Origin: Fibrobacter sp. UWR4 | GTDB taxonomy: Bacteria; Fibrobacterota; Fibrobacteria; Fibrobacterales; Fibrobacteraceae | Assembly (NCBI RefSeq): GCF_003149045.1 | Contig: NZ_QGDU01000031.1 | Coordinates: 1-41,442, forward strand | Direction of reading: 5' to 3' | Length of the DNA: 41,442 nucleotides | Shown here: positions 6,490-14,543 of the stretch, piece by piece | Layout: each line of letters starts with the position of its first letter | How positions within the stretch are numbered: the first letter of the stretch is position 1 | The notes under the pieces: generated by a model | Databases searched by the model: none | Seen by the model: the letters and a program-made list of their open reading frames with translations, nothing else | Told to the model about the DNA's origin: nothing | Position numbers and translations under genes: made by a program

Positions 6490-7782
6490 TTAGTCAAGCA
6501 GCGTCATTCGGCTGATCGTTATGTTTGTTGCTTCTACGCCGTTTTTGGGGGCACTGAGTTCTAACATATGTTTCTCTTGGGGGTCAAAATTAGTGAACTG
6601 CTCTTTTAATTCATCCCATCGCACAAATACAACCCTTTGATTTCCTTTACCAACTTCGCGTTTAGCATATGTTTTTTTTTGGTTGCCATCTACGTACTGG
6701 GTAAGTGACAGCAGGAAATAGTTGTCTGAAGAATATTCCATGCAGAAACCATGGGCATTTGCTAGTTCTTGCTTAATAGCTTCTTCATTATTGGGAGCTA
6801 CGGAATTGCCTCCCGACAATAGAATTTCGTATTTGTCATCGGATGGTTTTATTTCGCCCATTTTTTGTCCTGAGGATGACCAGTTGTTGAATACTTGGAA
6901 GATTCTGCCCGTTGGGAAAATTTCCGAGCCGTCGCATTCGAAATGAACATCGGAATTCAATGTTGTGATTTTATGAATGGTTATAGAGCTATTACCCGAA
7001 TAGCTGGAAAAATCGATTGAATTTACTTTTTCTATTGAAAATCCGTCTGATAAGTTCGAGTTCTTTTGTTCCTCCATCAACTCCATCAAACTTTTGTTTT
7101 CATTCCATGACCATGTGAATGAACTTTTTTCGCCATTTGTATTAGGCATCTCTTTGTAAAGCAAAATAGGTTTATTACCGCTACTCTCATCGACGACGTT
7201 AGCATGTAAATCTCCTGAACCAGTGTATTCAACACAGAATCCACCCCAAGGTCCAATATTCATGGTATTTGGGGATGCTGCCAAAGGCATTGTTAATGAG
7301 CCCCCATGAGAAAGATATGCTGTTACTCCGTCTGAACTTATTTTGCTCGAATCTGAGTTATACACTTGGTCATACGTAATAAATTTTCGACCAAATCTAT
7401 TAAACTCTGGATCTTCTTCCGCATCATAAATCACGGTGCCGGTGCAAGATTCGAATGCACTGCTGCTGGATTCTGCAACAGAAGAGGAACTGCCTGGATC
7501 AGTTGCTGAACTGGAACTGTCCGTGCTGTCGGAAGATTCGACGTCGCCCTTGCTGGAAGAGCTGAGCTCGCTGTCATCGCTGCCATTGTCGCTGTCGCTA
7601 GAAATTTCTGCGAAGGCATTGCCGTCGTCATACTTGTCCTGGAAGTCTTCCAGATAGTCGGAACAGGCTGCAAATGCAAAGAGAGACGCTGCGATTGCTA
7701 GATCCTTCGCTACGCTCAGGATGACACGGGTGGGGTTGCTCAGGATGACACGGGAGGGAGTGCTCAGATTATTCAATTTCAT
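6490..7782 (-). CDS. Ser-rich-linker lipoprotein, duplicated domain, unknown function
   Basis: 430 residues. The lipobox is FAAC (Cys 40), unusually far from Met1 because residues about 7-29 (STPSRVILSNPTRVILSVAK...) are translated REP-like DNA. An acidic/Ser-rich linker with several SSSS runs (about 55-110) precedes the folded part, as in many Fibrobacter surface lipoproteins. Two similar beta-rich segments follow, marked by GGFCVEYTGSGDLHANVVDE and by HGFCMEYSSDNYFLLSLTQY. They suggest a tandem duplicated carbohydrate-binding-like fold, though no catalytic motif is visible. A GGAGAGG site precedes the ATG. It is last in a minus-strand run with the 462-residue protein upstream (12-bp gap). 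Function not recognised. Confidence 0.75.
   Translation of the reverse strand: MKLNNLSTPSRVILSNPTRVILSVAKDLAIAASLFAFAACSDYLEDFQDKYDDGNAFAEISSDSDNGSDDSELSSSSKGDVESSDSTDSSSSATDPGSSSSVAESSSSAFESCTGTVIYDAEEDPEFNRFGRKFITYDQVYNSDSSKISSDGVTAYLSHGGSLTMPLAASPNTMNIGPWGGFCVEYTGSGDLHANVVDESSGNKPILLYKEMPNTNGEKSSFTWSWNENKSLMELMEEQKNSNLSDGFSIEKVNSIDFSSYSGNSSITIHKITTLNSDVHFECDGSEIFPTGRIFQVFNNWSSSGQKMGEIKPSDDKYEILLSGGNSVAPNNEEAIKQELANAHGFCMEYSSDNYFLLSLTQYVDGNQKKTYAKREVGKGNQRVVFVRWDELKEQFTNFDPQEKHMLELSAPKNGVEATNITISRMTLLD
7699..7770 (-). repeat. REP-like words inside the lipoprotein signal-peptide coding region
   Basis: On the minus strand the words CCCGTGTCATCCTGAGC occur twice in tandem, the second followed by GTAGCGAAGGATCTAG. 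This is a sequence cousin of the intergenic repeat at 1964-1992 and 35656-35684. The insertion keeps the reading frame and encodes SRVILS..TRVILSVAKDL. Confidence 0.75.
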
Positions 7783-7794
7783 ATCATCCTCTCC

Positions 7795-9177
7795 TTAGAA
7801 AAGTAGTGTTACGCCCAGGCCCACGAGACCCGCAGCGGCAATTCCAAATCCAACGGCACGCAGCGTCTGTGCGTTTTCGATCTTGTCACAGCGGTCGTCG
7901 TATTCTTTTCGGGTCAAGGTTTCTTTCTTGCTTTCGTTCTTGGCTTTGCTGTTAAAAACCGCTGCCATTACGCCACCGCCAACCATAACGGCACTTGCGA
8001 TAACGGGCGGAATCCAGGATTTCTTGCTTCCCTTGTCCTGTGCGGAAGCGTCCTTGGCTGCATCGCTGGCGGCAGTGTTCTTGCCGTTTTCCTGTTCCGT
8101 TGAGTCTGCCACAGAGGGCACTAGGGCAGTGGAATCTCTGGATGCTAATTTCTTGACGATGGGGGCGGGCTTAGTAGAATCGCCGACAATGGCGTTGGAG
8201 GTGATTTCTCCCTTTACCTTGGCACGGTTGATCGCTTTCTTGTTGCCCCAGAACCAACGGCCCATAAGGTCCTTTTCCTGGTAGGCGGCGGTGAATTCTA
8301 CGCGGCCTCTAAAGTTCTGCATTTTCCCGCTGGTACCTAAAGGCAGCTGAACTTGTTGGTCCAGAATGTTGACGATCACATGGGAAAAGTTTCTGCCGGT
8401 AGGTAAGGATGCCACGTTAAAGAGCTCCGCACCGTTTAGGTAATAAGCTCCTGCCACGTTCTTGTTGAGGTCTAAGTAAAAGTCCAGATATTCCGGTTCA
8501 AGAACGATTTTCACGTTGGCGCTGCTCTTTTCCAGGGAATCGTTTATGACGTTGATCCGGTCTACGAAAAGAGGTGCAAATTCATCGCGAGCCTTTCGGA
8601 CGACGACTTCGCCGCACTTATCTACCCAGCGGTCCAGCAGGCTTTTCTGCTGGTTCATTAAGGCCTCATCGTAGTACAAGTTGAAATCGTAGGTGGCGTC
8701 AAATGCACCTTCCAAGTCAAGAGGTTCCAGGTCCACGTTGCCGCTCAGTTTCAAAAGCCTATCCTTGGATACCAGAATGCCTCCAAGTGCATTTGCGCAA
8801 ACTTGAATCTGCTCCGTTCTTTCCGCCAGGGAATTTCCCATCTTTACGGTACTCAGTCGCACTTCGCCGGTTACTTCCATGTACTGGTTTTCAAATTCGG
8901 GAAGGTCGATGGAATAGAAATGTCCGCATTCCTCGTCCAACACGTCGTTGATGGAAATCATGGAGCAGCGGTCGTTCATCTCGGCGATTTTCTTTGCCCG
9001 GGAGAGCAAATTGTCCAGCTGGGGATTTTCTGCACCCATCTCCAGCTTGAGACTTTCCAGGTTTCGCTGCAGGTTTTGCAGTTCGCTGGGATCCTTGACG
9101 AACACGGAGACGGTCTGGCTTGCAAAAGAAGCCATGGCCAGAACGCTTACAATTTTTGCGACTTTAAAAAAGCTCAT
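7795..9177 (-). CDS. Exported protein with C-terminal membrane segments, unknown function
   Basis: I prefer ATG 9177 (MSFFKVAKIVSVLAMASFASQ), giving 460 residues, over the in-frame TTG at 9183. A signal peptide is followed by a long helical and beta-rich periplasmic region with Cys-containing segments (NDRCSMIS, DEECGHFY). Next come a low-complexity linker rich in Ser/Ala/Lys (about residues 350-385) and two hydrophobic segments (PPVIASAVMVGGGVMAAVF and LRAVGFGIAAAGLVGLGVTL). The two C-terminal helices and the closing LLF could anchor it in a membrane. No family was recognised. It lies between ispD and the Ser-rich lipoprotein in one direction, so co-transcription is likely. Functional links to isoprenoid synthesis cannot be argued. 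Confidence 0.65.
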   Translation of the reverse strand: MSFFKVAKIVSVLAMASFASQTVSVFVKDPSELQNLQRNLESLKLEMGAENPQLDNLLSRAKKIAEMNDRCSMISINDVLDEECGHFYSIDLPEFENQYMEVTGEVRLSTVKMGNSLAERTEQIQVCANALGGILVSKDRLLKLSGNVDLEPLDLEGAFDATYDFNLYYDEALMNQQKSLLDRWVDKCGEVVVRKARDEFAPLFVDRINVINDSLEKSSANVKIVLEPEYLDFYLDLNKNVAGAYYLNGAELFNVASLPTGRNFSHVIVNILDQQVQLPLGTSGKMQNFRGRVEFTAAYQEKDLMGRWFWGNKKAINRAKVKGEITSNAIVGDSTKPAPIVKKLASRDSTALVPSVADSTEQENGKNTAASDAAKDASAQDKGSKKSWIPPVIASAVMVGGGVMAAVFNSKAKNESKKETLTRKEYDDRCDKIENAQTLRAVGFGIAAAGLVGLGVTLLF

Positions 9178-9231
9178 ATCCAAAAACCACGATGCTTGAG
9201 TTGGCCCAAAACAAATCCCTCAAATACGAAT

Positions 9232-9957
9232 TTAATAAAAATGGGCGAAGGTTGCGAAACGTTCGAAATCTTCGGGGGTGGTCAGCTTGTCGTTCATGGC
9301 GGCGCCCTTCACGATATAGACCGGTTCGCCAAAAAATTCCAGGATGCTAGCCTCGTCGGTGGGGACAAAGTTCAGGGGCTCTGCGGCAATTCGTTTGTAC
9401 AAAGTCTTAAGTACGTCAATGCGGGCGGCCTGTGGGGTCTGGGCCATCCATACGGTATTGCGGTCGATGGTTTTCTGGACTTGTCCGTCAACGGCAATTT
9501 TAATGGTATCTACGGCGGGTTTTGCCACCAGGCAAGCACCCTTCTCCACAAGAGTGCGGCAAACGTCAAGAATGATTTCCCTGCTGATGAAGGGGCGGGC
9601 AACGTCATGTACGAGAACGTACTCCGCAGAACTCGTCAGTGCGTTGACGCCATTTTCTACGGACTGCCAACGTTCTGCACCGCCCACAACAATTTTCAGC
9701 TTGGCCCGCATTTCTGGAGTGAGGCTGGCGCAGTTCTTGTCTGCTGCCGATCCGAAAAGCTCGTTTTCAAAATGGCTTTTCCAGTCGGCAGGTACGGCCA
9801 TGACGACTTCGGCAATTTCGTCCATCTGCAGGAACGTCTCAAGGCAATAACGGTAAACAGGCTTGCCGCCCAAAAGCATCAGCTGCTTGGGAATGTTTCC
9901 GCCCATGCGCTTGCCCAGGCCACCGGCCGGGAGAACCACTGCAAATTTCTTGTCCAT
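9232..9957 (-). CDS. ispD: 2-C-methyl-D-erythritol 4-phosphate cytidylyltransferase
   Basis: 241 residues from ATG 9957 (an in-frame TTG at 9963 is the alternative). The N-terminal nucleotide-binding loop is LPAGGLGKRMGGNIPKQ. Other IspD landmarks are the conserved VHDVARPF (about 117-124), KPAVDTIK and QTPQAARID motifs, and the C-terminal PTDEAS...MNDKLTTPEDF, which binds MEP phosphate. It makes CDP-ME in the non-mevalonate isoprenoid pathway in the cytoplasm. A second, divergent IspD-like gene lies at 39642 in the polysaccharide locus. This copy, away from glycan genes and with the full IspD signature, is the likely housekeeping enzyme. Confidence 0.93.
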   Translation of the reverse strand: MDKKFAVVLPAGGLGKRMGGNIPKQLMLLGGKPVYRYCLETFLQMDEIAEVVMAVPADWKSHFENELFGSAADKNCASLTPEMRAKLKIVVGGAERWQSVENGVNALTSSAEYVLVHDVARPFISREIILDVCRTLVEKGACLVAKPAVDTIKIAVDGQVQKTIDRNTVWMAQTPQAARIDVLKTLYKRIAAEPLNFVPTDEASILEFFGEPVYIVKGAAMNDKLTTPEDFERFATFAHFY

Positions 9958-9993
9958 AGTCAAACCTGTTTTTACGATAAACGTTGTTTTTGA

Positions 9994-10551
9994 TTACTCG
10001 ATGGTGAAGTAGGTGTCGTAGTAAATAAAGGGACGTTTTTTCTTGCGCTTGAATTTTCCCTTTCCGCCACCTTCCAGTTCGGAAACCAAGTCCTGGATGC
10101 CGCCCATATCAACCTTGTTGGAATCGCCTTCTTCGTCCGGTTCTTTCACCTTGAAGTAGGGGATGACCAAATCGAAATCTTCCTTATCGGCATCCTTTTC
10201 GAAGTTGAAGGAATATTCAGTTTCGGTGTTGCCATCCTTCACGCGCTTGCTGGAAATGCTGATACTCATGAGACGGGCGTTAAGAGTCACTGCGTCAAAC
10301 TGAACGTCCATATCCAGGGAATATTCTTCCAGGGGAAGGGTGGTCTTGGAAAAACAGAAATCGCCAACGCTGTTGAATACGCCGTCCAGTTCCACGCCGT
10401 ACTTCATCAGGTTGCGGAGCATGGTGTGAGATGCACCGTATTCCATTGCCTTGAGGGTGAACTTGGACTTCACCATAAGCTGGTGAGTTTTCAGGGAGTA
10501 CTTGTCCAGGCGGGAGGCCAGGTTCATTTGCATCTTAAATTCTTTTGCCAT
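9994..10551 (-). CDS. Conserved hypothetical protein, 185 aa
   Basis: A cytoplasmic-looking protein without signal peptide, predicted mostly beta (alternating ARLMSISISSKRV, FDLVIPYFKVKEP). It ends in a Lys/Arg-rich patch (GKGKFKRKKKRP) followed by a conserved-looking aromatic tail (FIYYDTYFTIE). A clear AAGGA ribosome-binding site precedes the ATG, and ispD follows after 36 bp on the same strand, so an operon is likely. I do not recognise the family. The basic tail could contact nucleic acid, but this is only a composition argument. Confidence 0.65.
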   Translation of the reverse strand: MAKEFKMQMNLASRLDKYSLKTHQLMVKSKFTLKAMEYGASHTMLRNLMKYGVELDGVFNSVGDFCFSKTTLPLEEYSLDMDVQFDAVTLNARLMSISISSKRVKDGNTETEYSFNFEKDADKEDFDLVIPYFKVKEPDEEGDSNKVDMGGIQDLVSELEGGGKGKFKRKKKRPFIYYDTYFTIE

Positions 10552-10852
10552 AAATCAATCCTTGTTTCAAAGGCAAATATAATTTTTTCTACATTTGTTT
10601 CATCTTGTTAAATCCTTCTGACTGCAATACGAAACGGGAAGGATTTCCCTAAAAAAGGGACTGCCAATTTTCGCGAAAAGGCGAAATTGGATTTTCACTG
10701 ATAAATCAAATGAAAAGATCCGATGCAAGAATCGGGTTGTTTCATGTTCTTTCGAAAAAAGGAATAATATGGCTGAATCTGTCGCAATTTGCGAAAATAT
10801 CTTGCAAAATGCAAGCGAATGTATTACATTGTCGGAAAATGGAGGTCTGAGT
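10552..10852. other. 301-bp intergenic region with several small hairpins
   Basis: The region is AT-rich and divergent between the minus-strand hypothetical gene and relB. Visible structures are TCCCT-AAAAA-AGGGA (10646-10660), a near-perfect stem around 10664-10690 (CCAATTTTCGC with GCGAAATTGG) and CTTGC-AAAAT-GCAAG (10801-10815). The last one lies 38 bp upstream of the relB start and is a plausible operator for toxin-antitoxin autoregulation, since RelB-type antitoxins usually bind their own promoter. Nothing else was recognised. Confidence 0.4.
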
Positions 10853-11128
10853 ATGGCTCTTTCTACAATTTCCGCACGTATCGAAACAAAGGACAAGGAA
10901 CGTTTCGACAAGTTCTGCGAGAATGTGGGGCTGTCTACGTCCTCTGCCCTCAACTTGTTCGTCAAGGCGGTTCTCCGTGAGAATCGCATCCCTTTCGAAA
11001 TTTCCCTTCCGGATCCCTTCTATAGCGAAAGCAATATGAAGTTCCTTGAGGAAAGTGCTGCTGCTTATAAGGCGGGAAAGGTTGTTGTTAAGACGATGGA
11101 TGAGTTGGAGGCGATGGCGGATGAGTAA
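10853..11128 (+). CDS. RelB/DinJ-family antitoxin
   Basis: 91 residues from ATG 10853, chosen because GGAGG lies 8 bases upstream; the earlier ATG at 10769 is not supported by any site. The N-terminus ALSTISARIETKDKERFDKFCENVGLSTSSALNLFVKAVLREN is condensed here as a ribbon-helix-helix domain (beta strand SARIET, helices to about residue 45). This is followed by RIPFEISLPDP and a C-terminal toxin-binding helix ending EELEAMADE-like. It would dimerise, bind its own promoter and neutralise a RelE/YoeB-type RNase. The partner toxin downstream overlaps its stop codon (ATGAGTAA) but is broken, so this antitoxin is now orphaned here. Confidence 0.8.
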   Translation: MALSTISARIETKDKERFDKFCENVGLSTSSALNLFVKAVLRENRIPFEISLPDPFYSESNMKFLEESAAAYKAGKVVVKTMDELEAMADE

Positions 11129-11198
11129 AATTGCTTTTTCTGAATTAGGTTTTAGTGATTATCTCTACTGGCAGTCTCAGGACAAGAGATGTAAAAAA
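11121..11198 (+). pseudogene. Truncated YoeB/Txe-like toxin remnant
   Basis: The ATG at 11121 overlaps the relB stop in the usual toxin-antitoxin way. About 25 codons follow (SKIAFSELGFSDYLYWQSQD...), resembling the N-terminus of Txe/YoeB toxins (DYLYWQ...DKR). After DKRCKK similarity ends at an A-run that belongs to the terminator of the convergent symporter gene. No RNase core or catalytic His/Glu remains. Deletion of the toxin 3' end is inferred. Confidence 0.55.
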
Positions 11199-11226
11199 AA
11201 CAGATGGCTTGTTGCCATCTGTTTTT
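11193..11226. terminator. Bidirectional intrinsic terminator
   Basis: AACAGATGGC (11199-11208) and GCCATCTGTT (11214-11223) form a perfect 10-bp stem with a 5-nt loop. T-runs lie on both strands (8 on the minus strand, 5 on the plus). It ends the minus-strand symporter transcript about 70 bp after its stop and also caps the toxin remnant. Confidence 0.9.
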
Positions 11227-11295
11227 CTTTTGAAGATCTTCGCGGAACTAATCAGCGATTTTGCATAGAATCGGCCTGCGCGAATTCTGCGATGA

Positions 11296-12738
11296 TTATT
11301 CGCCTACCTGGCCGCTATGCAAGCGATCCAGGAAGTCCTTGGTTTCCAGAGCCACAATGCCGCTCAACAGAATCAGGGCAATCAAGTTGGGGAATGCCAT
11401 GAGGCCGTTGAAGATATCTGCGCAAGTCCACACGGCGCTTACGGTGAGGTAGGGGCCGATGAAGATTGCTGCAACGTAAATCCAGCGGTAGGTGAGGATG
11501 GCCTTCTTCTTCTTGCCGCCAATCAGGTACTGCAGGCACTTTTCAGAATAGTAGGCCCAGCCCAGAATGGTGGTGAATGCGAAGAACACCAGGGCGATTG
11601 CCAGGAAGTAGGGAGCGATGGTTGCGCCACCGGGGAAGAATGCGAGACCGCGGGAGAAAGCTTCCATGGTGATGTTCACGCCTTCGAGACCCAGCTTCGG
11701 GTCCCAGGCACCAGAAACCACGATGGCAAGGCCGGTCATGGTACAAATGATGATGGTGTCGAAGAAAGTACCGGTCATGCAAACCAGACCCTGACGTACA
11801 GGTTCGTTGGTCTTTGCGGCGGCAGCTGCGATGGGTGCGGAACCGAGACCAGCTTCGTTACTGAAGATACCGCGGGCGATACCTTTCTGCATGGCGATGA
11901 AGATGGTGCCTACCACACCGCCGGTCACAGCGCTGGGGTTGAATGCGGCGCGGACGATGGTCTGGATGGCTTCGGGGATTGCAGCGAAGTTCATCATGAG
12001 CAAGAGCATGCAGGCAAGAATGTAGAGGATTGCCATGACGGGAACGATGTAGGTAGAAACCTTGGCAATACGCTTCAGACCGCCGATGATGACGAATGCG
12101 GAGAATGCTGTCACCAGAACACCAGCAATGGCGGTGGTGATGCTGACGGAGTTGCCGCCGATGTTCACGAATTCAGCGGCGTTGGGAGTGAGTCGTGCCA
12201 TGGCGCTGGTAATGCCGTTCACCTGGGTGATGGTGCCGATGCCCATGACGCCTGCGCAGACGCCGAAGATGGCGAAGAGCACTGCAAGCCACTTCATGTT
12301 CCAGCCGAAGCGTTCCTTAAGGCCTGTTTCGATGTAGTAGAAGGGACCGCCCAGAACCTTGCCGTCCTTGTCCATCTTGCGGTACTTCACAGCCAGAACG
12401 CCTTCGGCGTACTTGGTGGCCATGCCGAAGAAGGCTGCCATTTCCATCCAGAAGAGAGCGCCGGGGCCGCCGGTGCCGATGGCTGTTGCAACACCCACGA
12501 TGTTACCGGTACCGATGGTTGCGGCAAGAGCGGTGCAGAGAGCGCCGAAGCTAGAGACTTCGCCCTGGCCGCCCTTTTCGTTGTGGAGCATGTAACGCAG
12601 GGCGTTGGGGAGGTTCACCACCTGCAAGCAGCCCAGACGGACTGTGAGGAGCAGACCTACAAACAGAATGACGACAATGAGGGGAATTCCCCAAACATAG
12701 CCATCGATGGTATCAAGAAAAGCGGTAAAAGCTTCCAT
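11296..12738 (-). CDS. Sodium:alanine symporter, AGCS family
   Basis: 480 residues from ATG 12738, which has an AAGGA site; the ORF extends 9 codons upstream without support. About ten or more hydrophobic helices are visible. Family landmarks are GQGEVSSFGALCTALAATIG with GTGNIVGVATAI (the GTGN substrate/ion loop), GGPFYYIETGLK, and RGIFSNEAGLGSAPIAAAAA. The protein imports alanine or glycine with Na+ across the inner membrane. It is monocistronic: relB converges from one side and gltX diverges on the other. A possible minus-strand promoter lies in the AT-rich stretch near 12790-12830 (TTATTG, then TATATT-like). Confidence 0.92.
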   Translation of the reverse strand: MEAFTAFLDTIDGYVWGIPLIVVILFVGLLLTVRLGCLQVVNLPNALRYMLHNEKGGQGEVSSFGALCTALAATIGTGNIVGVATAIGTGGPGALFWMEMAAFFGMATKYAEGVLAVKYRKMDKDGKVLGGPFYYIETGLKERFGWNMKWLAVLFAIFGVCAGVMGIGTITQVNGITSAMARLTPNAAEFVNIGGNSVSITTAIAGVLVTAFSAFVIIGGLKRIAKVSTYIVPVMAILYILACMLLLMMNFAAIPEAIQTIVRAAFNPSAVTGGVVGTIFIAMQKGIARGIFSNEAGLGSAPIAAAAAKTNEPVRQGLVCMTGTFFDTIIICTMTGLAIVVSGAWDPKLGLEGVNITMEAFSRGLAFFPGGATIAPYFLAIALVFFAFTTILGWAYYSEKCLQYLIGGKKKKAILTYRWIYVAAIFIGPYLTVSAVWTCADIFNGLMAFPNLIALILLSGIVALETKDFLDRLHSGQVGE

Positions 12739-12972
12739 ATCGATCCTTTGGCTACGCGGACACATGCCCGCTATAAGTAAAAATTACGTGCGGAAATATA
12801 GTAATGCGTTATAGATCAATAAGTTATGAGCTGTAAAAGAATGCTGAAATACAAACGTCCATGACAATTTAAGTCATGTTACAGAAAATGGAACACCGAC
12901 GTGAATTGGAGTTTTGCTAAATTTTGACACAGAAGAATTTTAATCCCGCGTGTTTGCGGAAAAGGAATAACT

Positions 12973-14445
12973 ATGTGCGATTGCTGCAATAATAAGCGTC
13001 CCGTCCGTGTGCGTTTTGCCCCCAGCCCCACAGGCTACCTCCACGTTGGTGGTGCCCGTACCGCTATCTATAACTACTTCTTTGCAAAGGCCATGGGTGG
13101 CGTTTTCTACCTCCGTATCGAAGATACCGACCGTAAGCGCTATAACGAAACTGCACTTCACGACCTTATGCGCGACCTGAAGTGGCTTGGCCTCCAGTGG
13201 GACGAAGGTCCGGGTTGCGAAAAGGATTGCGGTCCTTATTTCCAGAGCGAGCGTCTGCACATCTATAACGAACAGATCAAGAAGTTGCTGGATTCTGGCG
13301 ACGCCTACTACTGCTTCTGCACCGAAGAACGTTTGCAGGAAGTCCGTGCCGCCCAGGAAAAGGCCGGCGTCTCTGTGACCGGTTATGACCGTCACTGCCG
13401 CAGCATTAGCCGCGAAGAAGCCGAAGCCCGCATTGCCGCTGGCGAAAAGGCTGTAATCCGCTTCAAGGTTCCCGAAACTGGCGTTACCGAATTTGACGAC
13501 GTGATCCGCGGTCACATTGCCTACCAGAATGAACTTCTGGACGACCTGGTTCTGATCAAGCGCGACGGCTATCCCACTTACCATTTTGCATCTGTTGTGG
13601 ATGACCACCTGATGGGCACTTCCCATGTGCTTCGCGGTGACGAATGGATTTCTTCTACTCCCAAGCACGAACTTTTGTACAAGGCCTTCGGTTGGGAACC
13701 TCCTGTATGGTGCCACCTGCCGGTGATTCTGGACAAGAACGGCGGTAAGCTTTCCAAGCGTAAGGGTGCCGCTTCCGTTGGCGACTTCCGGGACCTGGGC
13801 TACCTGCCCGAAACTCTGGTGAACTACCTGGCACTCCTGGGCTGGAATCCGGGTGACGACCGCGAAGTCATGAAGCTGCAGGAAATGATCGATGCCTTCA
13901 AGCTGGAACGCATCAATCCCAAGTCCGCCATGTTTGACGAAAAGAAACTGCAGTGGATGAACGGCCAGCACATTCACATGTGCGACGACGCTGCCCTCCT
14001 TTCCATCATGAAGGAAGGCCTTGCCGCCAAGGGCTTCGACCTCAGTAACGAACGGTCAGCACGTCTCCTGGAAATCGTAAAGAACCTGAAGCCCCGCGCA
14101 CACTTCGTGCAGGACCTGGCAGAAATGTCCACCTACTTCTTCAAGGCTCCGGAATCCTACGACGAAAAGGGCGCCAAGAAGCACTTCGGTGAAGGCTCCA
14201 AGGCCCTCTGCCAGCAGGTTCGCGACATGCTGGCTTCCATCGAAGATTTCAAGACCCCGGTCATTGAAAAGGAGTTCTACGCTCTGGCAGAACGCATCGG
14301 CCACAAGGTGGGCGAACTGGTGGGCGCTCCCCGCTTGGCTGTTTCTGGCGTTACCGCTGGTCCTGGCCTGTGGGAACTTTTCGAACTGCTGGGTAAGGAA
14401 GAAACCCTGCGCCGTATCGACGTAGCCCTCCCGCTCATGGGATAA
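12973..14445 (+). CDS. gltX: Glutamate--tRNA ligase
   Basis: 490 residues. A class I aminoacyl-tRNA synthetase fold is shown by the HIGH-type motif SPTGYLHVGGARTA (about 19-32), the GluRS RIEDTD block and the KMSKS-type loop GGKLSKRKGA (about 257-266). The C-terminal half is the helical anticodon-binding domain. A Cys-rich N-terminus (CDCCNNKR) precedes the catalytic domain and is slightly unusual. It charges tRNA-Glu in the cytoplasm. AAGGA lies before the ATG. The stop codon is followed within 5 bp by an array of 7-bp repeats. Confidence 0.96.
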   Translation: MCDCCNNKRPVRVRFAPSPTGYLHVGGARTAIYNYFFAKAMGGVFYLRIEDTDRKRYNETALHDLMRDLKWLGLQWDEGPGCEKDCGPYFQSERLHIYNEQIKKLLDSGDAYYCFCTEERLQEVRAAQEKAGVSVTGYDRHCRSISREEAEARIAAGEKAVIRFKVPETGVTEFDDVIRGHIAYQNELLDDLVLIKRDGYPTYHFASVVDDHLMGTSHVLRGDEWISSTPKHELLYKAFGWEPPVWCHLPVILDKNGGKLSKRKGAASVGDFRDLGYLPETLVNYLALLGWNPGDDREVMKLQEMIDAFKLERINPKSAMFDEKKLQWMNGQHIHMCDDAALLSIMKEGLAAKGFDLSNERSARLLEIVKNLKPRAHFVQDLAEMSTYFFKAPESYDEKGAKKHFGEGSKALCQQVRDMLASIEDFKTPVIEKEFYALAERIGHKVGELVGAPRLAVSGVTAGPGLWELFELLGKEETLRRIDVALPLMG

Positions 14446-14450
14446 CAAAT

Positions 14451-14537
14451 AGTGCTTAGTAAACAGTGGTTAGTAAACAGTAACAACTGACCACTGACCA
14501 CTAACCACTAACCACTAACCACTACCCACTAACCACT
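14451..14537. repeat. Inverted array of 7-bp repeats, no gene inside (AGTGGTT type)
   Basis: A left arm of four heptads (AGTGCTT AGTAAAC, then AGTGGTT AGTAAAC; 14451-14481) and a right arm of about seven complementary heptads (ACCACTA type; 14490-14537) flank an 8-nt centre. The array occupies almost all of the gltX to 14544 gap and leaves no Shine-Dalgarno for the next gene. The transcript could fold into a long hairpin. It has the same design as the arrays at 29618, 30294 and 30714 but a different heptad. Confidence 0.85.
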
Positions 14538-14543
14538 CAATCA

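Noticed and set aside
9232-10551. Functional link between ispD and its two unknown neighbours
   Set aside because: Only shared direction and short gaps support it; no sequence feature ties them to isoprenoid metabolism.
11317-12780. Long plus-strand frame of 487 codons opposite the symporter
   Set aside because: Composition (His/Gly/Asp/Cys-rich without motifs) is that of the antisense of a membrane-protein gene; the minus-strand AGCS motifs are unambiguous.
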